In this document: positions 1-6,490 of the stretch, in pieces
Position numbering within the stretch: position 1 is the first letter of the stretch
Layout of the letters: each line of letters starts with the position of its first letter
NCBI GenBank assembly: GCA_964440495.1
Contig: CAYTSD010000005.1
Location: 1 to 56,213, forward strand
Direction: 5' to 3'
DNA length: 56,213 nt
Source: Benthortus sp964440495
GTDB taxonomy: Archaea; Thermoproteota; Nitrososphaeria_A; Caldarchaeales; Wolframiiraptoraceae
The notes under the pieces: generated by a model
The model's input: the letters and a program-made list of their open reading frames with translations, nothing else
What the model was told of the DNA's origin: nothing
The model's database searches: none
Made by a program: the position numbers and the translations under genes

Positions 1-1019
1 GCCATCCCTTCATAGACTACCTATTCTTCGGAGAGTATGGGATAATTCAGGGAATTGGGGCCGTGCTCAGCTTCGTCCCCCTAATCATGCTCCTATACTT
101 CATCCTATCCCTCCTAGAGGACTCAGGATACATGGCCAGAGCGGCCTTCGTCATGGAGAAGGCTATGAGGAAGGTCGGCCTATCAGGTCGAACAATAATC
201 CCGATGATCATGGGATTTGGATGCAATGTTCCAGCGGTCTATGCCACGAGGACGATTCCAGAGGAGAATGATAGGATGGTCGCCATACTCACAAACCCGC
301 TGATGCTTTGCGGGGCCAGACTAGTATTTTTCTCAGCGATAGCGGCGGCGTTCTTCGGAGCCTATGCTGGAGACGTATTATTCTCGCTCTACGCTCTCGG
401 AGTAATCCTAGCGTTCGCAGTCGCCATAATATTGCGGAAAACATTCTTCAGGAGAAGGGTGTCGCCATTCGTCATAGAGTTTCCAGCCTATCAAAAGCCG
501 TCCTTCAAGGTCGCGGCGATCAGGATGTGGGATAGGGGGTCCATGTATCTGAGAAAGGCTTTAGGAATAATCCTCATAGGTCTACTAATCATAGGAATAT
601 TAACTATAACCGATGCAGAGACCTTCACCTTCACAACGGATCCTGAAGGAAGCTTGGTCGCAGCGATCGGCAGATCCTTGGCCCCGATCTTTACACCACT
701 TAACTGGGATTGGAGACTTATAGTCGCCATGATCTTCGGGTTCGTTGCGAAGGAGATCGTGTTGGGGGCGTCGGCCATGCTCTATGGAGCAGGCGAAGAG
801 GAGGTAGCCTCAAAGCTCGCAAACCTCTACAACCCCGTCGACATGTATGGATATATGACATTCATCCTAATCTATATCCCATGCATAGTCACGATCGCGG
901 CAATTAAGCAAGAGACTGGGTCATGGAAGTGGACGATCTTCGCGGTTGTCTATGGACTGATACTCGCATACATCGTAAATCTCCTTATCGTGGCTCTCGG
1001 CCACCTATTGTTAGGGTGA
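1..1019 (+). CDS. feoB: Ferrous iron transporter FeoB, C-terminal part (5' end outside window)
   Basis: The reading frame is open from position 3 at the window edge, so this is the C-terminal ~338 residues of FeoB; the N-terminal GTPase domain would lie upstream. FeoB imports Fe2+ across the cytoplasmic membrane. Visible signs are the Gate-domain hallmark around the LLEDSGYMARAAF stretch, the conserved MGFGCNVPA motif with its cysteine, the second Gate block near GFVAKEIVLGAS, and several hydrophobic helices to the C-terminus. It is followed 6 nt later by a small membrane protein gene. Base composition is odd: GATC occurs 10 times in this gene while most of the window is GATC-poor, which hints at foreign origin. 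Family assignment is firm. Confidence 0.95.
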   Translation, partial: HPFIDYLFFGEYGIIQGIGAVLSFVPLIMLLYFILSLLEDSGYMARAAFVMEKAMRKVGLSGRTIIPMIMGFGCNVPAVYATRTIPEENDRMVAILTNPLMLCGARLVFFSAIAAAFFGAYAGDVLFSLYALGVILAFAVAIILRKTFFRRRVSPFVIEFPAYQKPSFKVAAIRMWDRGSMYLRKALGIILIGLLIIGILTITDAETFTFTTDPEGSLVAAIGRSLAPIFTPLNWDWRLIVAMIFGFVAKEIVLGASAMLYGAGEEEVASKLANLYNPVDMYGYMTFILIYIPCIVTIAAIKQETGSWKWTIFAVVYGLILAYIVNLLIVALGHLLLG

Positions 1020-1025
1020 TGAGAG

Positions 1026-1529
1026 ATGAGTAATAGAGATAGCTCGATATACATCCTTGCATCAATCCTCTCAATACTCTATCCACTCTACGGGGCCGTT
1101 CAACTCTATAAGGGAGCGGTTGCGTGGTGGATTCCATGGATCGGGGGAGAGGAGATCCAGCTCGGAGTAAGGATTAGTGAGGCATACATTCCAAACGCTT
1201 TCCCAGATCCATTCTCAGGAATGATTCTCATAATTGTAGGAGTGGTCTTTGCCAGATCCATATACCTGTTGAGGAGGAATCCGGGGTTATCGGAGGGATT
1301 TCTATTCGTTGGATGGATCCTAGCGCTATTGATGCTCATCCTAAACCTAGTGGTCTTGGCCGCCGACATCCTAGACACATACTACCCACTACTCTGGGGA
1401 GGGGAGATAGAGGAGCCGTGGACCCTAGGATCAGATCCATGGGGAATATCACCACACCTAATCTTAGGAGTAATCGCGGCCCCAATCTACTGGAAGATCA
1501 AACACCTGCTAAAACAGCTAATACCATAA
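1026..1529 (+). CDS. Membrane protein of unknown function linked to feoB
   Basis: A 167-residue protein with about four hydrophobic helices (roughly residues 8-28, 62-83, 93-115 and 143-160) and a longer extracytoplasmic-looking loop between the first two. I do not recognise the family. ATG at 1026 follows the feoB stop by 6 nt, so the two are probably cotranscribed and it may be an accessory or partner of the iron transporter; that is inference from position only. Like feoB it is rich in GATC (8 in 504 bp), so both genes probably share a history different from that of the neighbours. It ends 3 nt before the end of the oppositely oriented tRNA-Ala. Confidence 0.75.
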   Translation: MSNRDSSIYILASILSILYPLYGAVQLYKGAVAWWIPWIGGEEIQLGVRISEAYIPNAFPDPFSGMILIIVGVVFARSIYLLRRNPGLSEGFLFVGWILALLMLILNLVVLAADILDTYYPLLWGGEIEEPWTLGSDPWGISPHLILGVIAAPIYWKIKHLLKQLIP

Positions 1530-1532
1530 AAT

Positions 1533-1604
1533 TGGACCGGGCGGGATTTGAACCCGCGGCCTCCCGCGTGCAAGGCGGGCGATCTCCCACTGATCTACCG
1601 GCCC
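1533..1604 (-). tRNA. tRNA-Ala (TGC)
   Basis: Read on the minus strand it folds as a full cloverleaf of 72 nt. The acceptor stem GGGCCGG pairs with CCGGTCC and contains the G3-U70 wobble that identifies tRNA-Ala. The D stem is GATC/GATC, the anticodon stem CCCGC/GCGGG carries loop CTTGCAC with anticodon TGC, and the T arm has GGTTCAAATCC. The discriminator base is A, CCA is not encoded and there is no intron. Its promoter must lie to the right, in the A/T-rich stretch just after 1604. Confidence 0.95.
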
Positions 1605-1869
1605 TTCCTGGTTTCTTTTTAGGGATTTGCGTGTTTTTAGGCTTTTCCAGCCTCTAAGGCTTAATGTTCCTTCAGCTCTAATAACAAAGGTTGGGAGAGT
1701 TTCTGGTTTAGAGTCTTGTTAAGATAGGCGGTGGGGAGGTTCCTTGAAGACCGAGGCATAAGCTTCTCCGACTATGAGATAAAGCTTCCTCCAGCGACAA
1801 CGTTGGCGTCGAGAAAAGCATGGAGACGCATATCTAGCTGAAAAAGGTTCAGTGAAGTAGCGCAGATGG

Positions 1870-2820
1870 TTAAGGGTCTCCTATAAGCTCTCTTCTAGCC
1901 CCCTCCGTTGAAGGCTTCGTCACTAAGATGCTGGCCTCCACGCCGAGGGAATTGAATTCACGTCTAATCGCCTCCGCAACTCTTCCAGCTTCACCGGGTC
2001 TAACAACCGCGAACACCGATGGCCCTGCCCCGCTTATGCTTAGCCCTAATGCACCTTCCCTTAGCGCCGTCTCCTTAACCCTATGGAACCCTGGGATTAG
2101 CTTTGCTCTAGCAGGCTCGATTATGTAGTCGCTGCTTACGGCTTTTCCGAAGCCTTCTAGGTCTCCTCTCAGTATGGAGGCCACGAGGCGGGCGACGCTT
2201 GCCTGCTGCCTAACCATCAGCCCCAGCTCAACCTTCTCAGGTAGAACCCTCCGCGCATACTCGGTCTTATTCTCTGGAAGCCTCACCCTAGGGGTTGCGA
2301 CGACGACCTCAAACTCCATAGTAGGCTTAATCCCAAGTATCTCAGGCTTCTCAACATCTAGGATTAAGGTAAATCCACCGTAAAGTGAGGGCGCAACATT
2401 ATCTAGATGGGGTGAGCCGCAGGCCGCGCGCTCACCTTCGGCAGCGCATTTGACGAGCTCTTGGAGTGTGAGAGGCTCGCCGAGTAGAAGGTTCGCTGCA
2501 TAGGCGCCAGCGGCTGCGGAGGCGCCCGAGCTTCCAAGCCCAGCTCCCACGGGAACCTCTTTACGGAGTCTAAGCCTGAACCCTCTTCTCTCCCCAGCGA
2601 GCTCGAACACCTTTAGGGCGGCCACCGAAGCAGAGTTTCTCTCAGGCTGGGCTGCTACTCCTCGGGCTGCTGCCCCCTCAACCCTAACCTCTACATCCTC
2701 CCCAGGCAAGAGCTCAAGTCTAACCCAGTCCCTGAACCCCTCGATAGCCATTCCAGCGACATCAAACCCTGGGCCGAGGTTCGCTATGGTCGCTGGAGCC
2801 GAGGCTTCGACAGCCTTCAT
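1870..2820 (-). CDS. thrB: Homoserine kinase (GHMP family)
   Basis: Phosphorylates L-homoserine to O-phosphohomoserine in threonine synthesis (cytosol). The 316-residue length is normal for the family. GHMP motif 1 is at residues 5-23 (SAPATIANLGPGFDVAG), the ATP-binding PVGAGLGSSGA loop at 90-100, and the C-terminal SISGAGPSVF motif at 261-270. The ATG at 2820 is followed closely on its upstream side by a small membrane-protein gene on the same strand. It stands apart from the aspartate kinase gene at 4225, although both serve the aspartate family; no homoserine dehydrogenase or threonine synthase is seen here. Homoserine rather than shikimate specificity is inferred from motif 1; the archaeal shikimate kinase at 9827 is a separate GHMP protein. 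Confidence 0.93.
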   Translation of the reverse strand: MKAVEASAPATIANLGPGFDVAGMAIEGFRDWVRLELLPGEDVEVRVEGAAARGVAAQPERNSASVAALKVFELAGERRGFRLRLRKEVPVGAGLGSSGASAAAGAYAANLLLGEPLTLQELVKCAAEGERAACGSPHLDNVAPSLYGGFTLILDVEKPEILGIKPTMEFEVVVATPRVRLPENKTEYARRVLPEKVELGLMVRQQASVARLVASILRGDLEGFGKAVSSDYIIEPARAKLIPGFHRVKETALREGALGLSISGAGPSVFAVVRPGEAGRVAEAIRREFNSLGVEASILVTKPSTEGARRELIGDP

Positions 2821-2829
2821 CCCCTACGC

Positions 2830-3018
2830 TCACCAGAGGGCGGCCAAGATCCCGAAGACCGTGACAATTATGAGGAGAACCATGGAGACCGCGTTGAGGA
2901 TGGGATAGGTCCATGGAACCGTTAGGAGGTTGTAGAGGAGGTAGGATGAGTAGGCGGCTGCGCCTAGGCCGAGAACCTTGAGGAAAATCTTCAACCCTCT
3001 ATGAATCTTGGAGCTCAT
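2830..3018 (-). CDS. Small two-helix membrane protein, unknown
   Basis: A 62-residue protein with two predicted transmembrane helices (about residues 11-30 and 38-60) joined by a short polar turn, and a basic N-terminus. No family is recognised. Its stop lies 9 nt before the thrB start on the same strand, so it is probably cotranscribed with thrB. Its upstream region is shared with the divergent trxB promoter. Reality as a gene is supported by the clean hydrophobic pattern and tight spacing, not by homology. Confidence 0.6.
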   Translation of the reverse strand: MSSKIHRGLKIFLKVLGLGAAAYSSYLLYNLLTVPWTYPILNAVSMVLLIIVTVFGILAALW

Positions 3019-3047
3019 CTCACTTCCCTCTTTGCCTGTGAAACCTA

Positions 3048-3055
3048 CTTAAATA
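3048..3055 (+). promoter_or_regulatory. TATA box of trxB
   Basis: The sequence CTTAAATA lies 25 nt before the ATG at 3080, the spacing expected for an archaeal box A driving a leaderless transcript; no ribosome binding site precedes the ATG. Confidence 0.55.
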
Positions 3056-3079
3056 GGATACTGTAAAAGCCCCAAGGAA

Positions 3080-4042
3080 ATGAGCATCGAGACTTACGAC
3101 GTCCTAATAGTTGGTGGAGGGCCTGCCGGGCTCAGTGCAGCTCTCTACGCGGCAAGACAGAAGCTTAAGACCCTTGTAATAGCCCGGGACATCGGTGGGC
3201 AGGCAACCCTCGCCCCACGCATCGAGAACTATCCCGGAATCCCCATGGTATCTGGCTTCGAGTTGGCGCAGACCATGCAGGAGCAGGTTCAAGAGTTTGG
3301 AGCCAAGATAGTCTATGACGAGGCCGTCGAGGTAGCTGAGCAGGACGGGGTCTTCACTGTACGGACCTATGGAGGCGGAGAGTATCAGGCTCGGACACTG
3401 GTTCTAGCCTTCGGGAAGACCCCGCGTGAGATGGGTGTCCCAGGCGAGAAGAGGCTTACCGGCAGAGGCGTAAGCTACTGCGCGGTCTGCGACGCACCCC
3501 TCTACAAGAGGAAGCGTGTCCTAGTCGTCGGCGCAGGCGAGCTAGCGGTCGAGGCCGCCGAGCTTCTATGCAGCTATGAGAATAAGGTCTACATCTCTCA
3601 TAGGGGCTCCGTCTTAGCTGGAAGCGAGAAACTCTTGGAGAAGTGTAGGGAGCTGGGCGTCGAGACTCTGCCAAACACCGTTGTCAGGGAGGTTAAGGGT
3701 GAGCAGAAGGTTGAGGCGGTCGTCCTAGAAAACCTCAAGACGGGTGAGGTGCGGGAGCTTCCCGTCGACGGAGTCTTCGTCGAACTCGGATACGTTGCGA
3801 AGACCAAGTGGGTTCAGGGGTTCGTGGAACTCAACGAGAACGGCGAAATAGTCGCCGACAAGCTCTGTAGAACCAGTAGACGCGGGGTCTTCGCGGCCGG
3901 AGACGTAACCGACACACCGTATAAGCAGGCGGTGATAGCTGCTGCGCAGGGAGCCATAGCCGCCCTCTCAGCCTACAACTATCTCCGAGAGAAGGGGGGT
4001 AAACCGCCTATCAAAGCGGACTGGCGTGAGATACTCGAGTAA
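3080..4042 (+). CDS. trxB: Thioredoxin reductase-like flavoprotein
   Basis: A 320-residue FAD-dependent dithiol oxidoreductase that should reduce thioredoxin or a glutaredoxin-like partner in the cytosol. The FAD-binding GGGPAG is at residues 12-17, the redox-active pair C134-A-V-C137 sits in the usual place, the second Rossmann motif GAGELAVEAAELL is at 151-163, and the FAD motif GVFAAGDVTD is near the C-terminus. After the second Rossmann strand the sequence reads YISHRGSVLAG; the HRRxxxR pattern that binds the 2'-phosphate of NADPH in E. coli TrxB is absent, so the electron donor may not be NADPH, as reported for some archaeal enzymes. Start ATG at 3080 fits a leaderless promoter. Confidence 0.92.
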   Translation: MSIETYDVLIVGGGPAGLSAALYAARQKLKTLVIARDIGGQATLAPRIENYPGIPMVSGFELAQTMQEQVQEFGAKIVYDEAVEVAEQDGVFTVRTYGGGEYQARTLVLAFGKTPREMGVPGEKRLTGRGVSYCAVCDAPLYKRKRVLVVGAGELAVEAAELLCSYENKVYISHRGSVLAGSEKLLEKCRELGVETLPNTVVREVKGEQKVEAVVLENLKTGEVRELPVDGVFVELGYVAKTKWVQGFVELNENGEIVADKLCRTSRRGVFAAGDVTDTPYKQAVIAAAQGAIAALSAYNYLREKGGKPPIKADWREILE

Positions 4043-4052
4043 CCTTCTCTGG

Positions 4053-4065
4053 AAAAATTTAATTA
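4053..4065 (+). promoter_or_regulatory. Probable promoter (TATA) of the aromatic-rich leader and ask operon
   Basis: AAAAATTTAATTA, just after the trxB stop, matches an archaeal box A. Its centre at ~4060 predicts transcription start near 4085, which would place the leader ORF (ATG 4109) and both stem structures inside the ask transcript. The start site is inferred, not seen. Confidence 0.5.
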
Positions 4066-4089
4066 CCCCTCAGCTCCAGATGTAGCAGC

Positions 4090-4156
4090 GCTCCAGAGGC
4101 GGAGACCGATGAGTAGAAGAGAATCCTTCGAGGAGTTCTTTTACCGCTTCTGGAGC
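4090..4156 (+). promoter_or_regulatory. Leader RNA helix enclosing the leader ORF start and Trp codon
   Basis: Bases 4090-4102 (GCTCCAGAGGCGG) are complementary to 4144-4156 (CCGCTTCTGGAGC): 13 consecutive pairs with a single G-U. The 5' strand includes most of the GGCGGAG ribosome binding site of the leader ORF; the 3' strand covers leader codons Arg13-Phe14-Trp15-Ser16. A ribosome on the leader would open it. An extra copy of GCTCCAGA at 4073-4080 could compete for the same 3' strand if transcription starts further upstream. A regulatory role is inferred. Confidence 0.5.
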
Positions 4157-4180
4157 TATGGCTATTTTACCCTGGCGTAA
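4109..4180 (+). CDS. Putative aromatic-rich leader peptide of the ask-aro operon
   Basis: ATG at 4109 is preceded by GGAG at 4101-4104 and opens a 23-codon ORF ending TAA at 4178-4180. The peptide reads MSRRESFEEFFYRFW then SYGYFTLA: five Phe, three Tyr and one Trp, i.e. 9 aromatic residues in 23, eight of them within the 11 residues from 11 to 21. It lies between a TATA box (4053-4065) and the aspartate kinase gene (start 4225) that heads the aromatic amino-acid operon. The layout resembles bacterial amino-acid leader peptides, where stalling on codons for the end product controls the operon. The alternative is a genuine microprotein or a chance ORF; I see no homology to a known family. Confidence 0.55.
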   Translation: MSRRESFEEFFYRFWSYGYFTLA

Positions 4181-4187
4181 GCCAGGG
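4170..4187 (+). terminator. Attenuator-like hairpin overlapping the leader stop codon
   Basis: CCCTGGC (4170-4176) and GCCAGGG (4181-4187) form a perfect 7-bp stem with a GTAA loop, a GNRA-type tetraloop that contains the TAA stop codon of the leader ORF. The following sequence has an A-run then TTTTCTCTT at 4201-4209, an oligo-T-like element before the ask ribosome binding site. It could act as terminator, pause site or translational switch; which one cannot be decided from sequence. Confidence 0.5.
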
Positions 4188-4224
4188 GTTCGGTGAAAAA
4201 TTTTCTCTTATAGGGGTGTTCTAT

Positions 4225-5436
4225 GTGGTTAGGAGTATAGTAGTTAAACTAGGTGGGTCAGTTCTCCGTGACGTTGCAGCGGTTGCTGAGGCGGCTGAAT
4301 GGGTTAAGCGGATGGCTGAGAAGGGTGTTAGAGTGGTGGTCGTGGTCTCAGCCCTTAAAGGGGTCACCGACGAGCTTCAGAAAACCGTTAGAAACCTTAG
4401 CCGAAGCCCTGACCCAGCGCTGATGGCCGAGATACTCTCGATGGGTGAGAGGATGAGTGCGAGACTCTTCGCACTCGCCTTAAAGGAGCATGGGATAAAC
4501 GCTATGTTCATAGACCCTGCAAGCGAGCTGTGGCCGATAGTCGCTAAAGGAGACCCACTCAACGCTGAACCAGTCTACGAGGAAACCAGGAAGAGGGTTG
4601 CCGAGGGGTTGCGGAGGCTCCTCGACGAGGGTGTGGTTCCAGTCGTCTGCGGCTTCCTCGGGGTTACCGACGGGGGAAGAGTTGTGACGCTTGGGAGAGG
4701 TGGAAGCGATACAACGGCCGTGCTCCTCGGAGGATGCCTAAACGCTGAGGAGATAGTGTTGGTCAAGGATGTTCCGGGCGTCTTCTCAGCTGACCCAGAC
4801 CTCGTTGGAGAAGCAGAGGTAATCGACTCGCTGGACTTCAAGGAGGCTCAGGCCCTAGTCAGAGGGGGAGCGAAGATAATCCATACCAAGGCTCTACGCT
4901 ACCTTGGGAAGGGGCTTAGACTCAGGATAGCGAGCCTCAAGGAGCTCGTAACAGGTGAAGGAACAGTAATCGAGGGATATGAGAGCGAGCTTGAGGTTAA
5001 GGTGGAGTCAACGAACGTAAGCATGGTTACGGTGGTGGGAAATGGCTCCGAGGGCTCCGACATAGTTGGAAGGCTCAGCGAGAAACTGAGCGAGAAGGGT
5101 ATCAAGGTGCTGGCTAGCGCCAGTGAGGAAAGGTCGGTAATCCTCTACGTGGAGGAGGTTGAGAGGCTTGCCGAGAAACTACACTCAACGCTCATAAACG
5201 AGAGACTTGGAAAAGCTCTAAGCATCTACGGAGGACTAGTCATGGTAACGGTATCTGGGAGAATGCTCGAGACAAGCCCCGGAATAATCTATAGAATAGT
5301 GAAGCCCCTCGCCGAGGCAGGGATAAACGTCTACGGACTCCTAACTATAAGCTCGTCGATAAGAGTATTCGTGGCACACGAAGACGCCGAGAAAGCATGC
5401 AGCCTCATAAGAAGCGTCTTGGAGGTGGAGAGATGA
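4225..5436 (+). CDS. ask: Aspartate kinase with ACT domains
   Basis: Phosphorylates aspartate, the first step toward lysine, threonine and methionine, and here also toward the aspartate semialdehyde needed to build the aromatic ring. The N-terminal kinase domain has VVKLGGSVL near the start and LGRGGSDTTAVLLGG about residue 155. The C-terminal ~140 residues form ACT-type regulatory repeats (VSMVTVVGNG and later VMVTVSGRM), so feedback inhibition is expected. GTG at 4225 is chosen because GGGGTG ends 6 nt before it; the nearby ATG at 4223 is out of frame and GTG 4216 lacks a binding site. First structural gene of the operon, overlapping asd as ATGA. The preceding leader region suggests control by aromatic amino acids. 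Confidence 0.93.
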   Translation: MVRSIVVKLGGSVLRDVAAVAEAAEWVKRMAEKGVRVVVVVSALKGVTDELQKTVRNLSRSPDPALMAEILSMGERMSARLFALALKEHGINAMFIDPASELWPIVAKGDPLNAEPVYEETRKRVAEGLRRLLDEGVVPVVCGFLGVTDGGRVVTLGRGGSDTTAVLLGGCLNAEEIVLVKDVPGVFSADPDLVGEAEVIDSLDFKEAQALVRGGAKIIHTKALRYLGKGLRLRIASLKELVTGEGTVIEGYESELEVKVESTNVSMVTVVGNGSEGSDIVGRLSEKLSEKGIKVLASASEERSVILYVEEVERLAEKLHSTLINERLGKALSIYGGLVMVTVSGRMLETSPGIIYRIVKPLAEAGINVYGLLTISSSIRVFVAHEDAEKACSLIRSVLEVER

Positions 5437-6482
5437 AGACCCTGAAGGCAGCTATTCTTGGAGCAACCGGGATGGCTGGTGTGGAGTATCCTCCCCTACT
5501 CGAGAACCATCCATGGTTCAAGATAACGACTGTGTGCGGCAGGAAGAGTGTAGGGAAACTCTATGGAGAGGCTGTCAGGTCTCTGAGCAATGCCCCCCGA
5601 AGCGTCGCCGAGCTAGAAGTAGTCGAAGCAGACCCGAGGAAGGTTGACGCCGACATAGTTTTCTCGGCTCTACCCTCAGAGGTTGCGAGGAAGATAGAGG
5701 GAGGGTTCGTTGAGGCGGGGTTCCCCGTGGTGAGCGAGACCTCAGCCTACCGGATGGAGAAGGATGTCCCCCTAATGATGCCTGAGATAAATGCTGAGCA
5801 CCTACGCTTGGTCGAGAAGCAGAGACAGAGAACAGGAGGAGGATTCATAGTTACTACACCCAACTGCACGACGGTTGGTCTCGTCATGCCTCTGAAACCC
5901 CTCATGGACGAATACGGGTTAGAGAAAGTCGTGGTCGCAACCTATCAGGCGGTAACTGGCGCTGGGTGGCCTGGGGTCCCCTCCTACTCGATAATAGCGA
6001 ACGTGATACCCTACATCAGAAACGAGGAGCCGAAGGTTGAGGTTGAGGCGAAGAAGATTCTCGGAACCCTTGGAGATGGAGAAATCACTCCAGCGAGATT
6101 CCCAGTAGAGGCCTCATGCGCAAGAGTCCCAACAATCGACGGCCACTTAGAGGCAGTCTACGTCGAGACCTCCAAGCCTGTGAACCCGGAGGAAGCGGCG
6201 AAAATACTCGAGGAGTTTGAGGGGGCTCCGCAGAAGCTTAGGCTCCCAACAGCCCCAGAGAAGCCCATAATCGTCTCAAGGATGGAGGATAGACCTCAAC
6301 CCAGATTCGACGTGATGGCTGGAAGCGTTCCAGGAATGAGCGTCGTTGTCGGAAGAATAAGGGGAGGCCACTCACCCAACGTCCTAAAATTCTATACACT
6401 GAGCCACAATCGGATAAGAGGAGCGGCAGGCGTCGCAGTTCTGACAGCGGAACTATTATATGCCCAAGGATACTTGAGGTGA
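5433..6482 (+). CDS. asd: Aspartate-semialdehyde dehydrogenase
   Basis: Reduces aspartyl phosphate to L-aspartate 4-semialdehyde with NADPH. Of 349 residues, the N-terminal GATGMAG loop (10-16) binds the nucleotide and the catalytic cysteine is C145 in TTPNCTTVGL; the downstream VPTIDGHLEAVYVE contains the conserved histidine. ATG at 5433 overlaps the ask stop (ATGA) and has GGAGGTGG 5 nt upstream, so translation is coupled. The product feeds both the usual aspartate family and the next gene, ADH synthase, which condenses it with a ketose phosphate derivative. Identification is firm. Confidence 0.95.
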   Translation: MKTLKAAILGATGMAGVEYPPLLENHPWFKITTVCGRKSVGKLYGEAVRSLSNAPRSVAELEVVEADPRKVDADIVFSALPSEVARKIEGGFVEAGFPVVSETSAYRMEKDVPLMMPEINAEHLRLVEKQRQRTGGGFIVTTPNCTTVGLVMPLKPLMDEYGLEKVVVATYQAVTGAGWPGVPSYSIIANVIPYIRNEEPKVEVEAKKILGTLGDGEITPARFPVEASCARVPTIDGHLEAVYVETSKPVNPEEAAKILEEFEGAPQKLRLPTAPEKPIIVSRMEDRPQPRFDVMAGSVPGMSVVVGRIRGGHSPNVLKFYTLSHNRIRGAAGVAVLTAELLYAQGYLR

Positions 6483-6490
6483 AGAGAGAA

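Noticed and set aside
1731..1844. A 37-codon ORF (GTG 1731) in the 265-bp spacer between tRNA-Ala and thrB.
   Set aside because: No recognisable motif, no clear ribosome binding site and no conserved context; chance length.
1850..1878. A stretch resembling a tRNA D arm (TAGCGCAGATGGTTAAGG), which might be a tRNA remnant or attachment site.
   Set aside because: No acceptor, anticodon or T arm follows, and it runs into the end of thrB; no integrated element is visible.
4216..4225. GTG 4216 or ATG 4223 as aspartate kinase start.
   Set aside because: ATG 4223 is out of frame and GTG 4216 overlaps the GGGGTG ribosome binding site that fits GTG 4225.
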